A stretch of DNA of 64,000 bases from Phycisphaerales bacterium Planc_01 (GTDB taxonomy: Bacteria; Planctomycetota; Phycisphaerae; Sedimentisphaerales; Anaerobacaceae), in the NCBI GenBank assembly GCA_001603075.1, contig LVBB01000006.1, positions 202,181 through 266,180 of the forward strand, in the 5' to 3' direction. The stretch's first letter is position 1. Each line of letters starts with the position of its first letter. The notes under the pieces are model-generated. The model worked only from the letters and a program-made list of their open reading frames with translations. It was not told the DNA's origin and ran no database searches. A program made the translations under genes and the position numbers. Below are positions 1 through 9,891 of the stretch, in pieces.

Positions 1-849
1 GAACAGGGCCACCCCAAAGGCCGGCTCTACGTGCACATCCTCTTTCGCGTGGTCGTTCTCTGGATTCTCGGCATGATCGCCCAGGGCCGACTGCTCCAGT
101 ACGACTTATCGAAACTGCGCCTGTACAGCAACACGCTCCAGGCCATCGCCGCCGGCTACCTGATCGCTTCGGTCCTCCTGCTGAACCTGCGAATCTGGTG
201 GCAGGCCGTTGTGACCGTCGCCCTGCTGCTGTTGTACTGGGCCCTGCTGATGCTGGTCCCGGTGCCCGGATTCGGCCCCGGTCAACTGACGCAGGAAGGC
301 AACCTGGCGATCTACATCGACAAGCTGATCCTCGGCCCCTACCAGGATGGCACGTCCTACACATGGATCCTCAGCAGCATGACGTTCGGCTGCACGGTCA
401 TGATGGGCGCCCTGGCAGGTCAACTGCTGCAGTCCGACTGCGGCAAGATCCGAAAGGTGCTGTTCCTGCTGGCTTCGGGCATCGCCTGCATCTGGATCGG
501 CTGGGCCTGGGGCCTGGTCTTCCCGATCATCAAGCATATCTGGACCAGTTCGATGGTGCTCTTCGCAGGCGGCCTGAGTCTCGTGCTGCTGGGGGGCTTC
601 TACCTCGCTTTCGACGTGCTGCGTCTGCGCTTCCTGGCGTTCCCGTTCGTCGTGATCGGGATGAACGCCATTGCTGTCTACATGATCACCCGGGTGTACG
701 ACTTTCGTCCGCTCGGCGATATCGTCGTCTCGGGCCTGTCGCGGTGGACGGGCGACTGGCACGAGTTCGTCCGCGCCGTGGCGGGAGTGCTTGTGATCTG
801 GCTGATCCTGTTCCATCTGTACCGCAAGAGAACCTTCATCAAGATCTAA
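1..849 (+). CDS. DUF5009 (NagX/HGSNAT-like) membrane protein, 5' truncated
   Basis: The reading frame is open from base 1, so the gene starts upstream of the window; the internal GTG at 31 is not a convincing start. The visible 280 residues hold about seven hydrophobic helices. The stretch containing LLQYDLSKLRLYSNTLQAIA, followed by a long membrane domain, resembles the DUF5009/NagX family, relatives of heparan-alpha-glucosaminide N-acetyltransferase. These are polytopic inner-membrane proteins thought to move or acylate amino sugars. A second member with the complete N-terminus (SVDALRGLVI motif) lies at 50727-52049. The stop codon is 13 bp before tdh, so they may be co-transcribed. Family assignment comes from recognising the pattern; the substrate is unknown. 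Confidence 0.7.
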   Translation, partial: EQGHPKGRLYVHILFRVVVLWILGMIAQGRLLQYDLSKLRLYSNTLQAIAAGYLIASVLLLNLRIWWQAVVTVALLLLYWALLMLVPVPGFGPGQLTQEGNLAIYIDKLILGPYQDGTSYTWILSSMTFGCTVMMGALAGQLLQSDCGKIRKVLFLLASGIACIWIGWAWGLVFPIIKHIWTSSMVLFAGGLSLVLLGGFYLAFDVLRLRFLAFPFVVIGMNAIAVYMITRVYDFRPLGDIVVSGLSRWTGDWHEFVRAVAGVLVIWLILFHLYRKRTFIKI

Positions 850-862
850 GGGAGAGTAGTTC

Positions 863-1891
863 ATGAAAGCGCTTGTCAAGAGCAAGGCGGAGCCGGGCCT
901 GTGGATGGAAGAGATTCCCGTACCCCGGATCGGCATCAACGACATCCTGATCCAGGTGGTTAAGACCGCGATCTGCGGCACGGACGTGCACATCTACAAC
1001 TGGGACGCCTGGGCGCAGAAGACCATCCGCGTCCCGATGGCGATCGGACACGAATTCGTCGGGCGGATCGTGGAAATCGGCAGCAACGTCCGCGATTTTG
1101 CCGTCGGAGACCTTGTGAGCGCCGAGGGGCACGTGGTCTGTGGGCGCTGCCGCAACTGCCTGGCGGGCCGTCGCCATCTTTGCACGTCTCCCAAGGGAAT
1201 CGGGGTCAATCGCGACGGTGCGTTCGCCGAGTACATCGCCGTGCCCGTGACCAACGTCTGGTACTGCGACACCTCCATTCCAACGGACGTTCTGAGTTGT
1301 TTCGACCCTCTGGGCAATGCCGCACATACGGCCCTGAGTTTCAATCTGGTGGGGGAAGACGTGCTGATCACGGGGGCCGGCCCGATCGGTTGCATGGCCG
1401 CCGCCATCGCCAAACAAGTGGGCGCTCGGCATGTCGTCGTCACCGATGTCAATCCCTACCGGCTCGATCTGGCCAGGAGAATGGGCGCAACGCTGGCCCT
1501 GGACGTGCGGACCATGCGACTGGCCGATGCGCTGAAGCAACTTGGCATGAAGGAGGGCTTCGACGTCGGCATGGAGATGTCGGGCAGTCCCGAGGCCCTT
1601 CGCGAGATGATCGCCAACATGGCCCACGGCGGCAAGATCGCCCTGCTGGGCATCCTGCCCCGCACCGAGATCGAGTGGGATTTCGTCGTGTTCAACGGCC
1701 TGACGATCAAGGGCATCTACGGACGCGAGATGTACGAGACGTGGTACAAGGTCACGATGCTGATCCAGGGCGGCCTGGACCTGGGCCCGCTGATCACGCA
1801 TCGCTTTCACTACACCGACTTTCAAAAAGGCTTTGACGCCATGCGTTCGGGCAACTCCGGCAAGGTCGTTCTGAGTTGGCACGACGAATAG
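863..1891 (+). CDS. tdh: L-threonine 3-dehydrogenase
   Basis: Oxidises L-threonine to 2-amino-3-ketobutyrate with NAD+, a zinc-dependent cytoplasmic enzyme of the medium-chain dehydrogenase family. The 342-aa protein aligns end to end with E. coli Tdh from memory. The catalytic zinc cysteine is C38 (TAICGTD), with H63-E64 (GHEF) as further ligands. The structural zinc cysteines are C93, C96, C99 and C107, and the [11 protein letters not shown] Rossmann motif and the [13 protein letters not shown] segment are both present. GGGAGAG precedes the ATG. The next gene, kbl, completes the pathway from threonine to glycine and acetyl-CoA. The stop codon TAG runs straight into a 20-bp palindrome (separate entry). 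Confidence 0.97.
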   Translation: MKALVKSKAEPGLWMEEIPVPRIGINDILIQVVKTAICGTDVHIYNWDAWAQKTIRVPMAIGHEFVGRIVEIGSNVRDFAVGDLVSAEGHVVCGRCRNCLAGRRHLCTSPKGIGVNRDGAFAEYIAVPVTNVWYCDTSIPTDVLSCFDPLGNAAHTALSFNLVGEDVLITGAGPIGCMAAAIAKQVGARHVVVTDVNPYRLDLARRMGATLALDVRTMRLADALKQLGMKEGFDVGMEMSGSPEALREMIANMAHGGKIALLGILPRTEIEWDFVVFNGLTIKGIYGREMYETWYKVTMLIQGGLDLGPLITHRFHYTDFQKGFDAMRSGNSGKVVLSWHDE

Positions 1892-1911
1892 GGGCGAATC
1901 ATGATTCGCCC
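1892..1911. repeat. 20-bp palindrome, stop-codon-abutting repeat, copy 1
   Basis: GGGCGAATCATGATTCGCCC is a perfect 20-bp palindrome. It begins at the base after the TAG stop of tdh and lies just before the AGGAGG ribosome-binding site of kbl. Related copies sit at 3123-3142 and 27605-27624. In RNA it would form a strong hairpin without a T-tract, so it resembles a REP-like element or mRNA stabiliser rather than a classical terminator. Confidence 0.85.
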
Positions 1912-1931
1912 TCCTGCAGGAGGACACGACG

Positions 1932-3122
1932 ATGTACGGGAGCATGAAGACACATCTTCTGCGCGAACTAACGGAGATTCGCCAGGCGGGCCTGGAGAAG
2001 CCCGAGCGGGTCATCACAAGCCCGCAGAGCAACCGCATCACCACCTCGGCGGGCCACTCCGTGCTCAACATGTGTGCGAACAATTACCTGGGGCTGGCCA
2101 ACCATCCGGAGGTGATTCAAGCCGCCCGTGAGAGCTACGAGAAATGGGGGTTTGGCCTGGCCTCCGTGCGGTTCATCTGCGGCACGCAACAGATTCACAA
2201 GGACCTCGAAGCCGCCGTCACCAAGTTTCTCGGAACAGAGGACACAATCGTCTACGGCTCGTGCTTCGACGCCAACGGCGGCCTGTTCGAGACGCTGCTG
2301 GGCCCCGAAGACGCGATCATCAGCGACCAGTTGAACCACGCCAGCATCATCGACGGCGTGCGTCTGTGCAAGGCCCAGCGGCTTCGCTTCGCCAACAGCG
2401 ACATGGCCGATCTCGAAGAGCAGCTCAAAGCGGCCCAATCCGCGCGATTCCGCCTGATCGCCACCGACGGCGTCTTCTCGATGGACGGCTACGTCGCCAG
2501 GCTCGACGCGATCTGTGAACTGGCCGACCGTTACGACGCGATGGTGATGATCGACGACTGCCATGCCACCGGGGTCATCGGCGCCACCGGGCGGGGCACG
2601 CCGGAGTATCGGGGTGTCATGGGGCGCGTCGATGTCATCACCGGCACATTCGGCAAGGCGCTCGGCGGCGCCAGCGGCGGCTTCGCCTCCGGACGCAAAG
2701 AGATCATCGCCATGCTGCGACAGCGCAGCCGGCCTTATCTGTTCTCGAACACGCTGGCCCCGGCGGTGGCCACCGGATCGCTCAAGACCCTGGAATTGCT
2801 CGACCGTTCGACCGAACTGCTCGACCGTCTTGCCGACAACACACGATACTTCCGCGAGCGCATCGCCCGGACGGGGCTGAAGGTGCTGCCTGGCGACCAC
2901 CCAATCACTCCGATCATCCTCGGAGACGCGACGCTGGCCCAGGAGATGGCTCAGCGTCTGCTGGGCAAGGGGCTCTACGTGATCGGCTTTTCGTTTCCGG
3001 TGGTGCCCCAGGGCCAAGCGCGGATTCGCACGCAGGTCTCAGCCGCCCATACGCGGGACGATTTGGACTTTGCCGTCGAGAAGTTCGGCGAGGTCGCAAA
3101 GGAATTGGGCATCAGTACATAA
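1932..3122 (+). CDS. kbl: 2-amino-3-ketobutyrate coenzyme A ligase (glycine C-acetyltransferase)
   Basis: PLP-dependent enzyme of the alpha-oxoamine synthase family. It cleaves 2-amino-3-ketobutyrate with CoA to glycine and acetyl-CoA, the second step after Tdh. The 396-aa protein keeps the family landmarks: [16 protein letters not shown] near the N-terminus, [48 protein letters not shown], and the PLP lysine near K242 in [18 protein letters not shown] is 7 bp before the ATG at 1932, which favours this start over the ATG at 1944. It is 40 bp downstream of tdh, separated by the palindromic repeat, and almost certainly in the same operon. The TAA stop is followed immediately by a second palindrome copy. 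Confidence 0.97.
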   Translation: MYGSMKTHLLRELTEIRQAGLEKPERVITSPQSNRITTSAGHSVLNMCANNYLGLANHPEVIQAARESYEKWGFGLASVRFICGTQQIHKDLEAAVTKFLGTEDTIVYGSCFDANGGLFETLLGPEDAIISDQLNHASIIDGVRLCKAQRLRFANSDMADLEEQLKAAQSARFRLIATDGVFSMDGYVARLDAICELADRYDAMVMIDDCHATGVIGATGRGTPEYRGVMGRVDVITGTFGKALGGASGGFASGRKEIIAMLRQRSRPYLFSNTLAPAVATGSLKTLELLDRSTELLDRLADNTRYFRERIARTGLKVLPGDHPITPIILGDATLAQEMAQRLLGKGLYVIGFSFPVVPQGQARIRTQVSAAHTRDDLDFAVEKFGEVAKELGIST

Positions 3123-3142
3123 GGGCGAATGATCCTTCGCCC
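3123..3142. repeat. Stop-codon-abutting palindrome, copy 2
   Basis: GGGCGAATGATCCTTCGCCC follows the TAA stop of kbl directly. The outer 7-bp arms (GGGCGAA/TTCGCCC) are perfectly complementary, and the 6-bp centre differs from copy 1. It lies 31 bp before the start of the next gene. Confidence 0.8.
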
Positions 3143-3173
3143 CTGCCACATTGACTTCCGCGAGGATAGGACG

Positions 3174-5195
3174 ATGACCAGAGAACTGAACCGCCGTGAC
3201 TTTCTCGGAGCCGCCGGTACGGCTGCTCTCGCCCTGCCGTTTACAGCGACGTTGCGAGCGCAAGATATCCCGATGGGTATGCCCGCCGAGTGGCTCGATC
3301 CACCCGTCGAGTTCGCGCAGGCGCCGTTCTGGTTCTGGAACGACGACCTGTCCGAAAAGGAATTGCTTCGCCAGATAGAGGATTTCCGGGCGCACGGCGT
3401 CCACGCCTTCGTGATCCACCCGCGCGCCGGGCTGCCCCGGTCCATCGGCTGGATGAGCGAGCGGATGATCGACTTCATGCGATTCGCCATCGAGCGGGCC
3501 GCCGAGCGCGACATGTGGGTCATCCTCTATGACGAGGGGATGTATCCCAGCGGTTCGTCGAGCGGCCAGGTGGTCGCGGAGAACCCGGCCTTCCGCACGC
3601 GGGGCCTGGTCTGCGTCGACCTGGATGAGGCCACGCCGGGGACCGAGGTGCAGGGCGTGCGCATCGATGCCGAGGGCAAGCCCGACCTGGCGGCCGACCA
3701 GACGCTCGTGGCCGTCACCGGCCGTAAGAGCAACGGCCACCGCCTCGCCATCGTCGACCGCCCGGCGCGCGAGGGCCGCTCGACCATTCGGGGCCTTCAC
3801 TTCATCCAGGACGACCCGCCCCGCCGCGCCGACCGGCGGGAGGTCCCCGAGAACCAGCCGCCCGGAGCGGACATTCTCAATCCCGAATCGGTGGCGTGCT
3901 TCATTCGACTGGTTTACCAGCGATTCTACGACGAGTTCGGCGACCACTTCGGCAAGACCATCCAGGCGATCTTCACCGACGAGCCGTCGCTGCTGGCCCG
4001 AGGCGCCGAGCGAGGCATGGTCCCTGGGACCACCGGCATTCTCGATCACATCAATCGCATCCTGGGTTACGACTTCGCCGAGCACCTGCCGACGTTGTGG
4101 TATGCCGATGAGCCCGACGCCGAGCGGCGCCGGCGCGACTACAACCGGGCGATTCAGGCGAGGCTGGAAGAGACATTCTACCGGCAGATCTCCGACTGGT
4201 GCGGCGCGCATGGCGTCGCCCTGACGGGCCATCCGATGGGCCCGGACGACATCGGCCATCTGCGTCACTTCCACATCCCCGGCCAGGACATCGTCTGGCG
4301 CTATATCGAGCCGGGCAAGCCCAGCACGCTCGAAGGCGCCCAGTCCACGCAGGGCAAATGCGCATCCTCGGCGATGATTCACCTCAAGCGTCGCCGAAAC
4401 CTGAACGAATTCTGCGGCGCCTATGGACACAACTTCACCTTCGAGGAGATGCAGTGGCTGGCGAACTGGCTGCTGATTCGCGGGTGCAACCTGCTCGTTC
4501 CGCACGCGTTCTACTATTCCATTCGCGGCCCCCGGATCGACGAGCGTCCGCCCGACGTCGGGCCCAACAGCCCGTGGTGGTCGCAATACGAGCCCTTCGC
4601 GCGGGCCACGTCGCGTCTGTGCTGGCTGAATACCGACGGCGTGCACGTCTGCGAGCTGGCCATTCTCGGCCGGAACGACTATCTGCCCTGGCAGGCGGCG
4701 AAGGTCTGCTTCCAGCATCAGCGGGATTTCAACTATCTCGAAGCGCGGCACCTGCGGGAGGACGCCCGCGTCGATTCCGACGGCATTCATCTGGCCGGGA
4801 TGCACTACCGCGCCCTGATCGTAGAGGACGATGTACTCGAAAGAGCCAACCCCGCCATCGACGCCCTCACCCAGGCCGAACGTGTCATCGGCTGGAACGA
4901 GACGATGGAGCCAGCCAAGCTTGTCGACGCAATCGACAGGTTGATTCGGCCGGATGTCGAAGTCTCGCCCAAGACGCCGGACCTGCGGGTCCGACATATG
5001 CGAAAGTCGGGCATAGACTACTACCTGCTGTTCAACGAAGGCCAAGGCGATCTGAACGTACGGCTGCGGCTTCTGTCGAAGGGAAGACGGACACTGCTCG
5101 ATCCCACGACCGGGAGTCAGAGGTCCGTAGCAGGCGACGAACCACTTTCGCTGGCCCGTCACGCAATGCGCGTGCTGGCCGTGCAACAGCGCTGA
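3174..5195 (+). CDS. Tat-exported glycoside hydrolase-like protein (GH106-related type)
   Basis: A 673-aa protein when started at the ATG at 3174, which puts NRRDFLGAAG, a twin-arginine signal, at the N-terminus; the longer frame from 3129 would bury it. After the signal the sequence reads APFWFWNDDL, then a (beta/alpha)8-like domain with FVIHPRAGLP and ILYDEGMYPSGSSSGQV. These are landmarks of the large group of secreted hydrolases related to GH106 alpha-L-rhamnosidases. A second part (FTDEPSLL, CGAYGHNFTFEEMQW, then an alpha/beta region to residue 600) follows the same plan. It likely acts on plant or algal polysaccharide outside the cytoplasm. The substrate cannot be told from sequence. 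It ends 11 bp from the convergent CotH gene. Confidence 0.7.
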   Translation: MTRELNRRDFLGAAGTAALALPFTATLRAQDIPMGMPAEWLDPPVEFAQAPFWFWNDDLSEKELLRQIEDFRAHGVHAFVIHPRAGLPRSIGWMSERMIDFMRFAIERAAERDMWVILYDEGMYPSGSSSGQVVAENPAFRTRGLVCVDLDEATPGTEVQGVRIDAEGKPDLAADQTLVAVTGRKSNGHRLAIVDRPAREGRSTIRGLHFIQDDPPRRADRREVPENQPPGADILNPESVACFIRLVYQRFYDEFGDHFGKTIQAIFTDEPSLLARGAERGMVPGTTGILDHINRILGYDFAEHLPTLWYADEPDAERRRRDYNRAIQARLEETFYRQISDWCGAHGVALTGHPMGPDDIGHLRHFHIPGQDIVWRYIEPGKPSTLEGAQSTQGKCASSAMIHLKRRRNLNEFCGAYGHNFTFEEMQWLANWLLIRGCNLLVPHAFYYSIRGPRIDERPPDVGPNSPWWSQYEPFARATSRLCWLNTDGVHVCELAILGRNDYLPWQAAKVCFQHQRDFNYLEARHLREDARVDSDGIHLAGMHYRALIVEDDVLERANPAIDALTQAERVIGWNETMEPAKLVDAIDRLIRPDVEVSPKTPDLRVRHMRKSGIDYYLLFNEGQGDLNVRLRLLSKGRRTLLDPTTGSQRSVAGDEPLSLARHAMRVLAVQQR

Positions 5196-5205
5196 CGCAA
5201 GAGTG

Positions 5206-8200
5206 CTATAAACCCACCCGGCGCCGGGCGACGCCGGCCGAGTCGATCGCGGCGTGCCAGTTGCCCGGATCGTTGCCGTATGCGTCGGTTGCCGTGCGCG
5301 TCAGTGACAGGCCCGTTCCCGCCGCCCCGGCGGGCCATGGGTCCTGCCCATCGACAAAGGTCTCGTGCTGGGAGCCGTTGCTGTAGCTGACGCGGTCTAC
5401 TACGATCCATCGACGCTGTCCGTCGTCGTCGAGATCACCCGGTCTGTCGAGCCGGATCGTCTGGCCAACATTGTCGAGCGAGCCGGCGCCCCATTCGAGA
5501 ATTGCCGGCGAGCCCGCAATGCGATAGATGGCTTCAAAGGTTGCGCGATCCTTGACCAGCATCAGATACTGTCCCGGCGCCAGCGTCACGGGCAACTCGT
5601 GTGGCAAGAGAAATTCGATCGCCGTGTCGCCGTTGCCGACAAACCGCCACGGCGCGTTCCGCTCGAAGTCGTACAGAGTTACCTCGGAATCGCTGATATT
5701 GAACAGCTCGACGTACTCGACGCCCTGCGAGACGCTCGGATGGTACATGATCTCGCCGATCACGACCGGTCCGACCCTCGGGCCGCTGTTGGCCTCTCCC
5801 GGCGTCGGCTCTGCCATCTCGACGAATTCGACCGCTCCGGTACTCGTCTTATGGCGACCGAAGGTTGCGCCCCTGTCGGAGGGTCCGAACGTCTGTCGTT
5901 CGCTGTAGCCGGTCAGCCCCCCGGCCCAGCCGGAGTGCAGGCGCACTGTCTCGCCGTGCCGGCTCAGACCGAATGGACTGTGACACCCGGGGTCATCCTC
6001 ATTGCCGAAATGCTGGTTCTCCGTAAACACAATATATCCATAGGGCGGGATCGCAGTCCCCGGAGCGATCTCGTAACGCGTCAAATCGCTGGCGTTGTCG
6101 CTGAGGAACCAGCCGCCGATGTCGACGGGCAGATCGGTCGTATTGTGCAGTTCGATCCAATCGGGCCCGACGCCCTGGGAGTTAGCCAGGACCTCGTTGA
6201 TGACCACCGTTCCAAGGGCGGGAAGCTCTCCGGCGTCGTCGAAACCGGGCGAGCCGCCCACAGCCGCGCTGGGCCGCCAGGCGACGGGGTGATTCCAGTC
6301 GCCCGCACCGGCCCCAAGGGGATCGGCAGCCGTCAGGGAGAAGCCCATGCCGTCGGTGATGGGATACCAGTCATCACGATACGTGAAGCTCTGCACGATC
6401 GCGCTCGCGGCATCCTTCAACTCGATCCGCTCCCCCGCGTTGCTCAGGCGGCCCGAGTACTGCCCGATGACCGCCAGGCCGGGCCCATAGACCGCCTCGA
6501 ACGCCACAATGTCCTCGACCACAAGCATGCAATCACCCGGCGCCAGATCGACGGCGGGAAACACGAACTCGATCCCGTCGGTGAATCGGACCAGGTTCAG
6601 GTTGACCGTCTCGTCACCGATGTTGGTCAGTTCAATGAACTCGGCGTTCGGATCGGTCGGATGATACATCAGTTCGCTGATCCGGAGGTTCTCGGCGACC
6701 GGACCGACGGCAAACGTCGCCTCGTTCAAGGCGCTCCAGACGCCGTCGAGCCGGGCACGGGCCTTAACATGCGTACTGGCGCTCAGCGCGATCGGCTCAG
6801 TGTAGAGGACGGCCTCCTCCGGCGACTCGGCTGCCACCTTGTCCGCCACGTCCAGTTCGGCGACGATCAGGAAATCGGAACTGGTCAACGAGTTGTTCAG
6901 CCCGTGAATAGCCAGCAGATTGGCGCCGCTTCGCAAGCGGTCAAGGTGGGAAGAGATATCGATAGATTCGAAGACGATCGCGGCCTCATCGGCATGCGAG
7001 GCGTTGGCAACGGAATCCCAGGCCGGCTCACCCTGGAAGTTCCGCCGGGCCACTTCGACCCCATTGAGATAGGCGATGAACCCGTCGTCGTACTGCACCC
7101 GGAGCGTCATCGTGCGCAAGGCGGCCCGGTTGCCGGAGAACTGAAAGGGAACGCGGACGTAGCATGAGCCGTTCGTATTGTACATCTGCGCGCCCACGTC
7201 GATGCCGATGTACGGTTCATACCCGGTGCTGCGTTCGTATCCGACGCCGCCGGGCAGACCGCTGCCTGATAGCCAGGCCGAATCATCGAAGGTGCGCAGG
7301 CCGGTCCAGTCGCCCACCTCCGGGCCGGTTGGCACATGGGCCCGCTTCGGGTCGCTGCGTTTGACCAACGTGGTTACGGCCGGCTCGGCAACGGCCGAAG
7401 TCCCCGCCGGGTCGGTTCCATCGAGCGTGTAGTAGACCTGCATGTCCGTACGCGGCGCGATCAGACCGAGCCGGTCGCCGGCGGCCATGTGCCCACCCTG
7501 CTGATAGGCCCCGTTGACGGCGAATGTCGGGCCCTCGTACGTATACAGCCCCTCGCGAATACAGGCGTCCAGGAACACCCGCTGTCGATTCGGGGTCCAG
7601 CCGGTGATGACGTAGGTGTTCATGTTGGGGATGACGGTGCGTAGCTCGTCCTGCATTTGTAGGAAACGTTGCCGGACGTTCTCTTCCGTCAGGGCGCCGC
7701 CGTTGTAGAAGTGTTTGTAGAGGCGGTCGGTGAAGAGCCGACGAAAGCCGTCATTGGCTTTCAGTGCCCGGAACAGCATCCCATTGGCGTTGCTCTGTGC
7801 GTTGAGTTCACCGAAACGATCGATGTAGAGTTGGCCGGACTCGAAGGTGCCTTCGGCGTCCCAGACGAAGAACTTCCACTGTCCGGCGTCGGACCGTTCG
7901 GCGGCGGCAGCCCAGTTGTTCTGCGGCCAGTCCCAGTCGTTGGGCCATAAGCGGATGATGAGGTAGTCGATGAAAGACGGAATGTCGAGCCGGCGAGCCA
8001 TCTCTTCGTAGTTGCCGGCAACGCTCAGATTCTGCGTGCGGGCGAAGTCGAGCATTCGGTTCCACGACGTGGTATTGCCGTCACGGATGCCGCTCATGGT
8101 CATCACGTCCCACGGCTTATCGCTGTCGAACCACTCCTGACAGACCTCGTCTTTGATGTGCTCGGTGGGATTGAAGTACCCCTTGTACTGGCCGTTGATG

Positions 8201-9555
8201 AAGAGGTTGGCGAAACGCCCCACGGCTGCCCGGCTGCCCATGTCCTTGTGCAATCGGCGAAGCAGCTCATCCTTCACAAAGGGATTGGTCCGGTCGTTGT
8301 GCCCGGCACGCAGGACTATGCTGGGGAACCGTTCGATGTCGGACTCGGGGAACAGCGGGTATTCGAGCCGATTCGATCCATAGCGGCCTCGGAAATAGAG
8401 CCTCAGACTGAACTTGCCGTATCCCGACCAGTATCCGGTTTGACGCTGATATCGCGGGCGCGTGTATTCGCTGCCGTGGACACGCAGTCCGCAATCCATC
8501 TGGAATCCCGCGTTGTCCTCGGGCAAAATCCACTCACAGGAGACGGGCCGTTCGAGGCTGCGGTTCAAGACATTGTTGTGGCTGTCGGGCCCGCTCGACG
8601 TCCAGACCCCGTTGACGTAACTGCCGCCGACGATGGCCATGACTCCGTCGGGTTCGTAGAGCGACTTTCCGGCGTCGCCGACGACTGAGATCACCGGGAG
8701 CGATCGCACGGTCGCCGGCGCATTGAAGATGTAAGTATGTGTGTGAACCCGGGTCGGTTTCCACCCCGGCTTGACGGCCATGACCCGCAGGCACATCGTC
8801 GTCCGCACCAGCATCGGTCCGGTATACGGCCGGCCCGGCGCAAAACGCCGGCCGACCTCGTCGTCGGGCACAGCGCCGTCGGTGGTGTAGAGGATCTGGA
8901 CGTCCTCGGTCGGGCATGTGATCGTCAGGATGAACGGCTCGTCGTAGAACCCCCGCTCGTGACTGAAATGCAGCGGGGCCACCTCGCCCAGATACCCCTC
9001 ATTGTTCGGCGTTCCCGGCGTCGGCTCACCGAAGAAGCGAAGCGTCTCGCCGGCGTCCGGATAGCGTCCGAAGGACACATCCGGACTCTGCGGTCCGAAT
9101 GCCAGGCTGTCCAGGAGGGTCCGGCCATCGGCGGCAAACAGAAGGACCTGCTCTCCGCCGGCGTCCAGTCTGAAGTTGGCGTGCAGCCACCGCGTCCCGC
9201 TGCCGCCGTCGGCCCATACAATGAGGTACCCTTGGGGTGGAATGACGGTCTTGGCTGGCTCGTCGTCGGGGAACCGCCACTGGGTGGGTCGGTCAGGATC
9301 GTCGGTCAGATACATCCCGGCCACGTCCACGGGCGTTCGGCCGGCGTTGTAGATCTCGATCCAGTCGCTGAAGTTGCCTTGCAGGTCTGTCACGACCGTG
9401 GCATTGGAGGCCATCACCTCGTTGAGGAACAGCGCGATTCGAACCGGCCGGACCTGCTGCGTCAGACCGGCCGAGCCCTCGGCAGCCCCAGTCCAATGAG
9501 GCCACGCGCCAAGCAGAACTCCGCAAACGAGGTGCAATACAATCGGTTTCAACAT
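5206..9555 (-). CDS. Secreted giant with CotH kinase-like domain and four lamin-tail domains
   Basis: 1449 aa with a signal peptide (residues 1-25, ending near TGAAEG). Approximate domain order: lamin-tail domain 40-150 (LNEVMASN, WIEIYNAG); chitobiase C-terminal-like domain 199-277 (ILYTTDGAVP); CotH kinase-like domain 330-655 (VHGSEY, WPNDWDWPQNNW, FFVWDAEGTF); a second chitobiase-like strand near 706 (VYYTLDGTDP); a jelly-roll region 772-902 (YDDGFIAYLNG, NLLAIHGLN); and further lamin-tail domains near 956-1056 (ISELMYHP), 1116-1236 (INEVLANS) and 1262-1359 (IGEIMYHP). This architecture is typical of planctomycete and Bacteroidetes cell-surface proteins. CotH domains can phosphorylate proteins in spores, but bacterial surface members are uncharacterised. 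Convergent with the hydrolase at 3174-5195. Confidence 0.85.
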   Translation of the reverse strand: MLKPIVLHLVCGVLLGAWPHWTGAAEGSAGLTQQVRPVRIALFLNEVMASNATVVTDLQGNFSDWIEIYNAGRTPVDVAGMYLTDDPDRPTQWRFPDDEPAKTVIPPQGYLIVWADGGSGTRWLHANFRLDAGGEQVLLFAADGRTLLDSLAFGPQSPDVSFGRYPDAGETLRFFGEPTPGTPNNEGYLGEVAPLHFSHERGFYDEPFILTITCPTEDVQILYTTDGAVPDDEVGRRFAPGRPYTGPMLVRTTMCLRVMAVKPGWKPTRVHTHTYIFNAPATVRSLPVISVVGDAGKSLYEPDGVMAIVGGSYVNGVWTSSGPDSHNNVLNRSLERPVSCEWILPEDNAGFQMDCGLRVHGSEYTRPRYQRQTGYWSGYGKFSLRLYFRGRYGSNRLEYPLFPESDIERFPSIVLRAGHNDRTNPFVKDELLRRLHKDMGSRAAVGRFANLFINGQYKGYFNPTEHIKDEVCQEWFDSDKPWDVMTMSGIRDGNTTSWNRMLDFARTQNLSVAGNYEEMARRLDIPSFIDYLIIRLWPNDWDWPQNNWAAAAERSDAGQWKFFVWDAEGTFESGQLYIDRFGELNAQSNANGMLFRALKANDGFRRLFTDRLYKHFYNGGALTEENVRQRFLQMQDELRTVIPNMNTYVITGWTPNRQRVFLDACIREGLYTYEGPTFAVNGAYQQGGHMAAGDRLGLIAPRTDMQVYYTLDGTDPAGTSAVAEPAVTTLVKRSDPKRAHVPTGPEVGDWTGLRTFDDSAWLSGSGLPGGVGYERSTGYEPYIGIDVGAQMYNTNGSCYVRVPFQFSGNRAALRTMTLRVQYDDGFIAYLNGVEVARRNFQGEPAWDSVANASHADEAAIVFESIDISSHLDRLRSGANLLAIHGLNNSLTSSDFLIVAELDVADKVAAESPEEAVLYTEPIALSASTHVKARARLDGVWSALNEATFAVGPVAENLRISELMYHPTDPNAEFIELTNIGDETVNLNLVRFTDGIEFVFPAVDLAPGDCMLVVEDIVAFEAVYGPGLAVIGQYSGRLSNAGERIELKDAASAIVQSFTYRDDWYPITDGMGFSLTAADPLGAGAGDWNHPVAWRPSAAVGGSPGFDDAGELPALGTVVINEVLANSQGVGPDWIELHNTTDLPVDIGGWFLSDNASDLTRYEIAPGTAIPPYGYIVFTENQHFGNEDDPGCHSPFGLSRHGETVRLHSGWAGGLTGYSERQTFGPSDRGATFGRHKTSTGAVEFVEMAEPTPGEANSGPRVGPVVIGEIMYHPSVSQGVEYVELFNISDSEVTLYDFERNAPWRFVGNGDTAIEFLLPHELPVTLAPGQYLMLVKDRATFEAIYRIAGSPAILEWGAGSLDNVGQTIRLDRPGDLDDDGQRRWIVVDRVSYSNGSQHETFVDGQDPWPAGAAGTGLSLTRTATDAYGNDPGNWHAAIDSAGVARRRVGL

Positions 9556-9891
9556 AGCTTGGTCCTTGCGAGGCCCAATACGGCATCACAGGCGTCACTT
9601 TGCTCCTGGACGCCTGCCCTCGCGGGAATATCGGACGGCCAAGGCCGTCGTTTGGCCCCCTGAGCGGTTGTCACATCTCCTCACGGGCACTGCGGACACC
9701 CCTGCAAGTATACCAGAACCCGGATGAAAAATCGAGCCCGGCATTGATTTGACCCGCTTTGGAGCAAATACAGTTGCCCTTGAGCAACAATTCGATTAGC
9801 CTCGGTACCAAACGGGGTCTTCTTCTACACCCCGGGTGAATCGACATGCATTCGGTAACAGCGGCAACGGCAAGGGGTGTGCGCCCGTACG
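9556..9891. other. Divergent intergenic region between the CotH gene and mgtE
   Basis: 336 bp without a credible gene. It holds a short inverted repeat GACGGCC-AA-GGCCGTC near 9634-9649, the extended -10 element listed separately, and a small hairpin (GTTGC/GCAAC) near 9773-9788. I looked for an M-box (magnesium) riboswitch ahead of mgtE and did not recognise one. Confidence 0.5.
9707..9715 (-). promoter_or_regulatory. Candidate extended -10 promoter for the CotH gene
   Basis: On the minus strand the sequence reads TGG-TATACT, an extended -10 (TGn-TATAAT-like) element about 150 bp upstream of the start at 9555. No good -35 is visible, which is common for extended -10 promoters. Motif-based only. 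Confidence 0.35.

Noticed and set aside
850-862. Glycine riboswitch or regulator site before tdh-kbl
   Set aside because: Only 13 bp separate tdh from the preceding gene, leaving no room.
3039-5186. 715-aa minus-strand frame opposite the GH106-like gene
   Set aside because: Shadow frame typical of GC-rich DNA. The plus-strand protein has a Tat signal and family motifs; the antisense product is low-complexity and matches nothing.
9556-9891. M-box magnesium riboswitch ahead of mgtE
   Set aside because: Looked for the conserved helices and sequence boxes and found no match by eye; an Rfam covariance search would be decisive.
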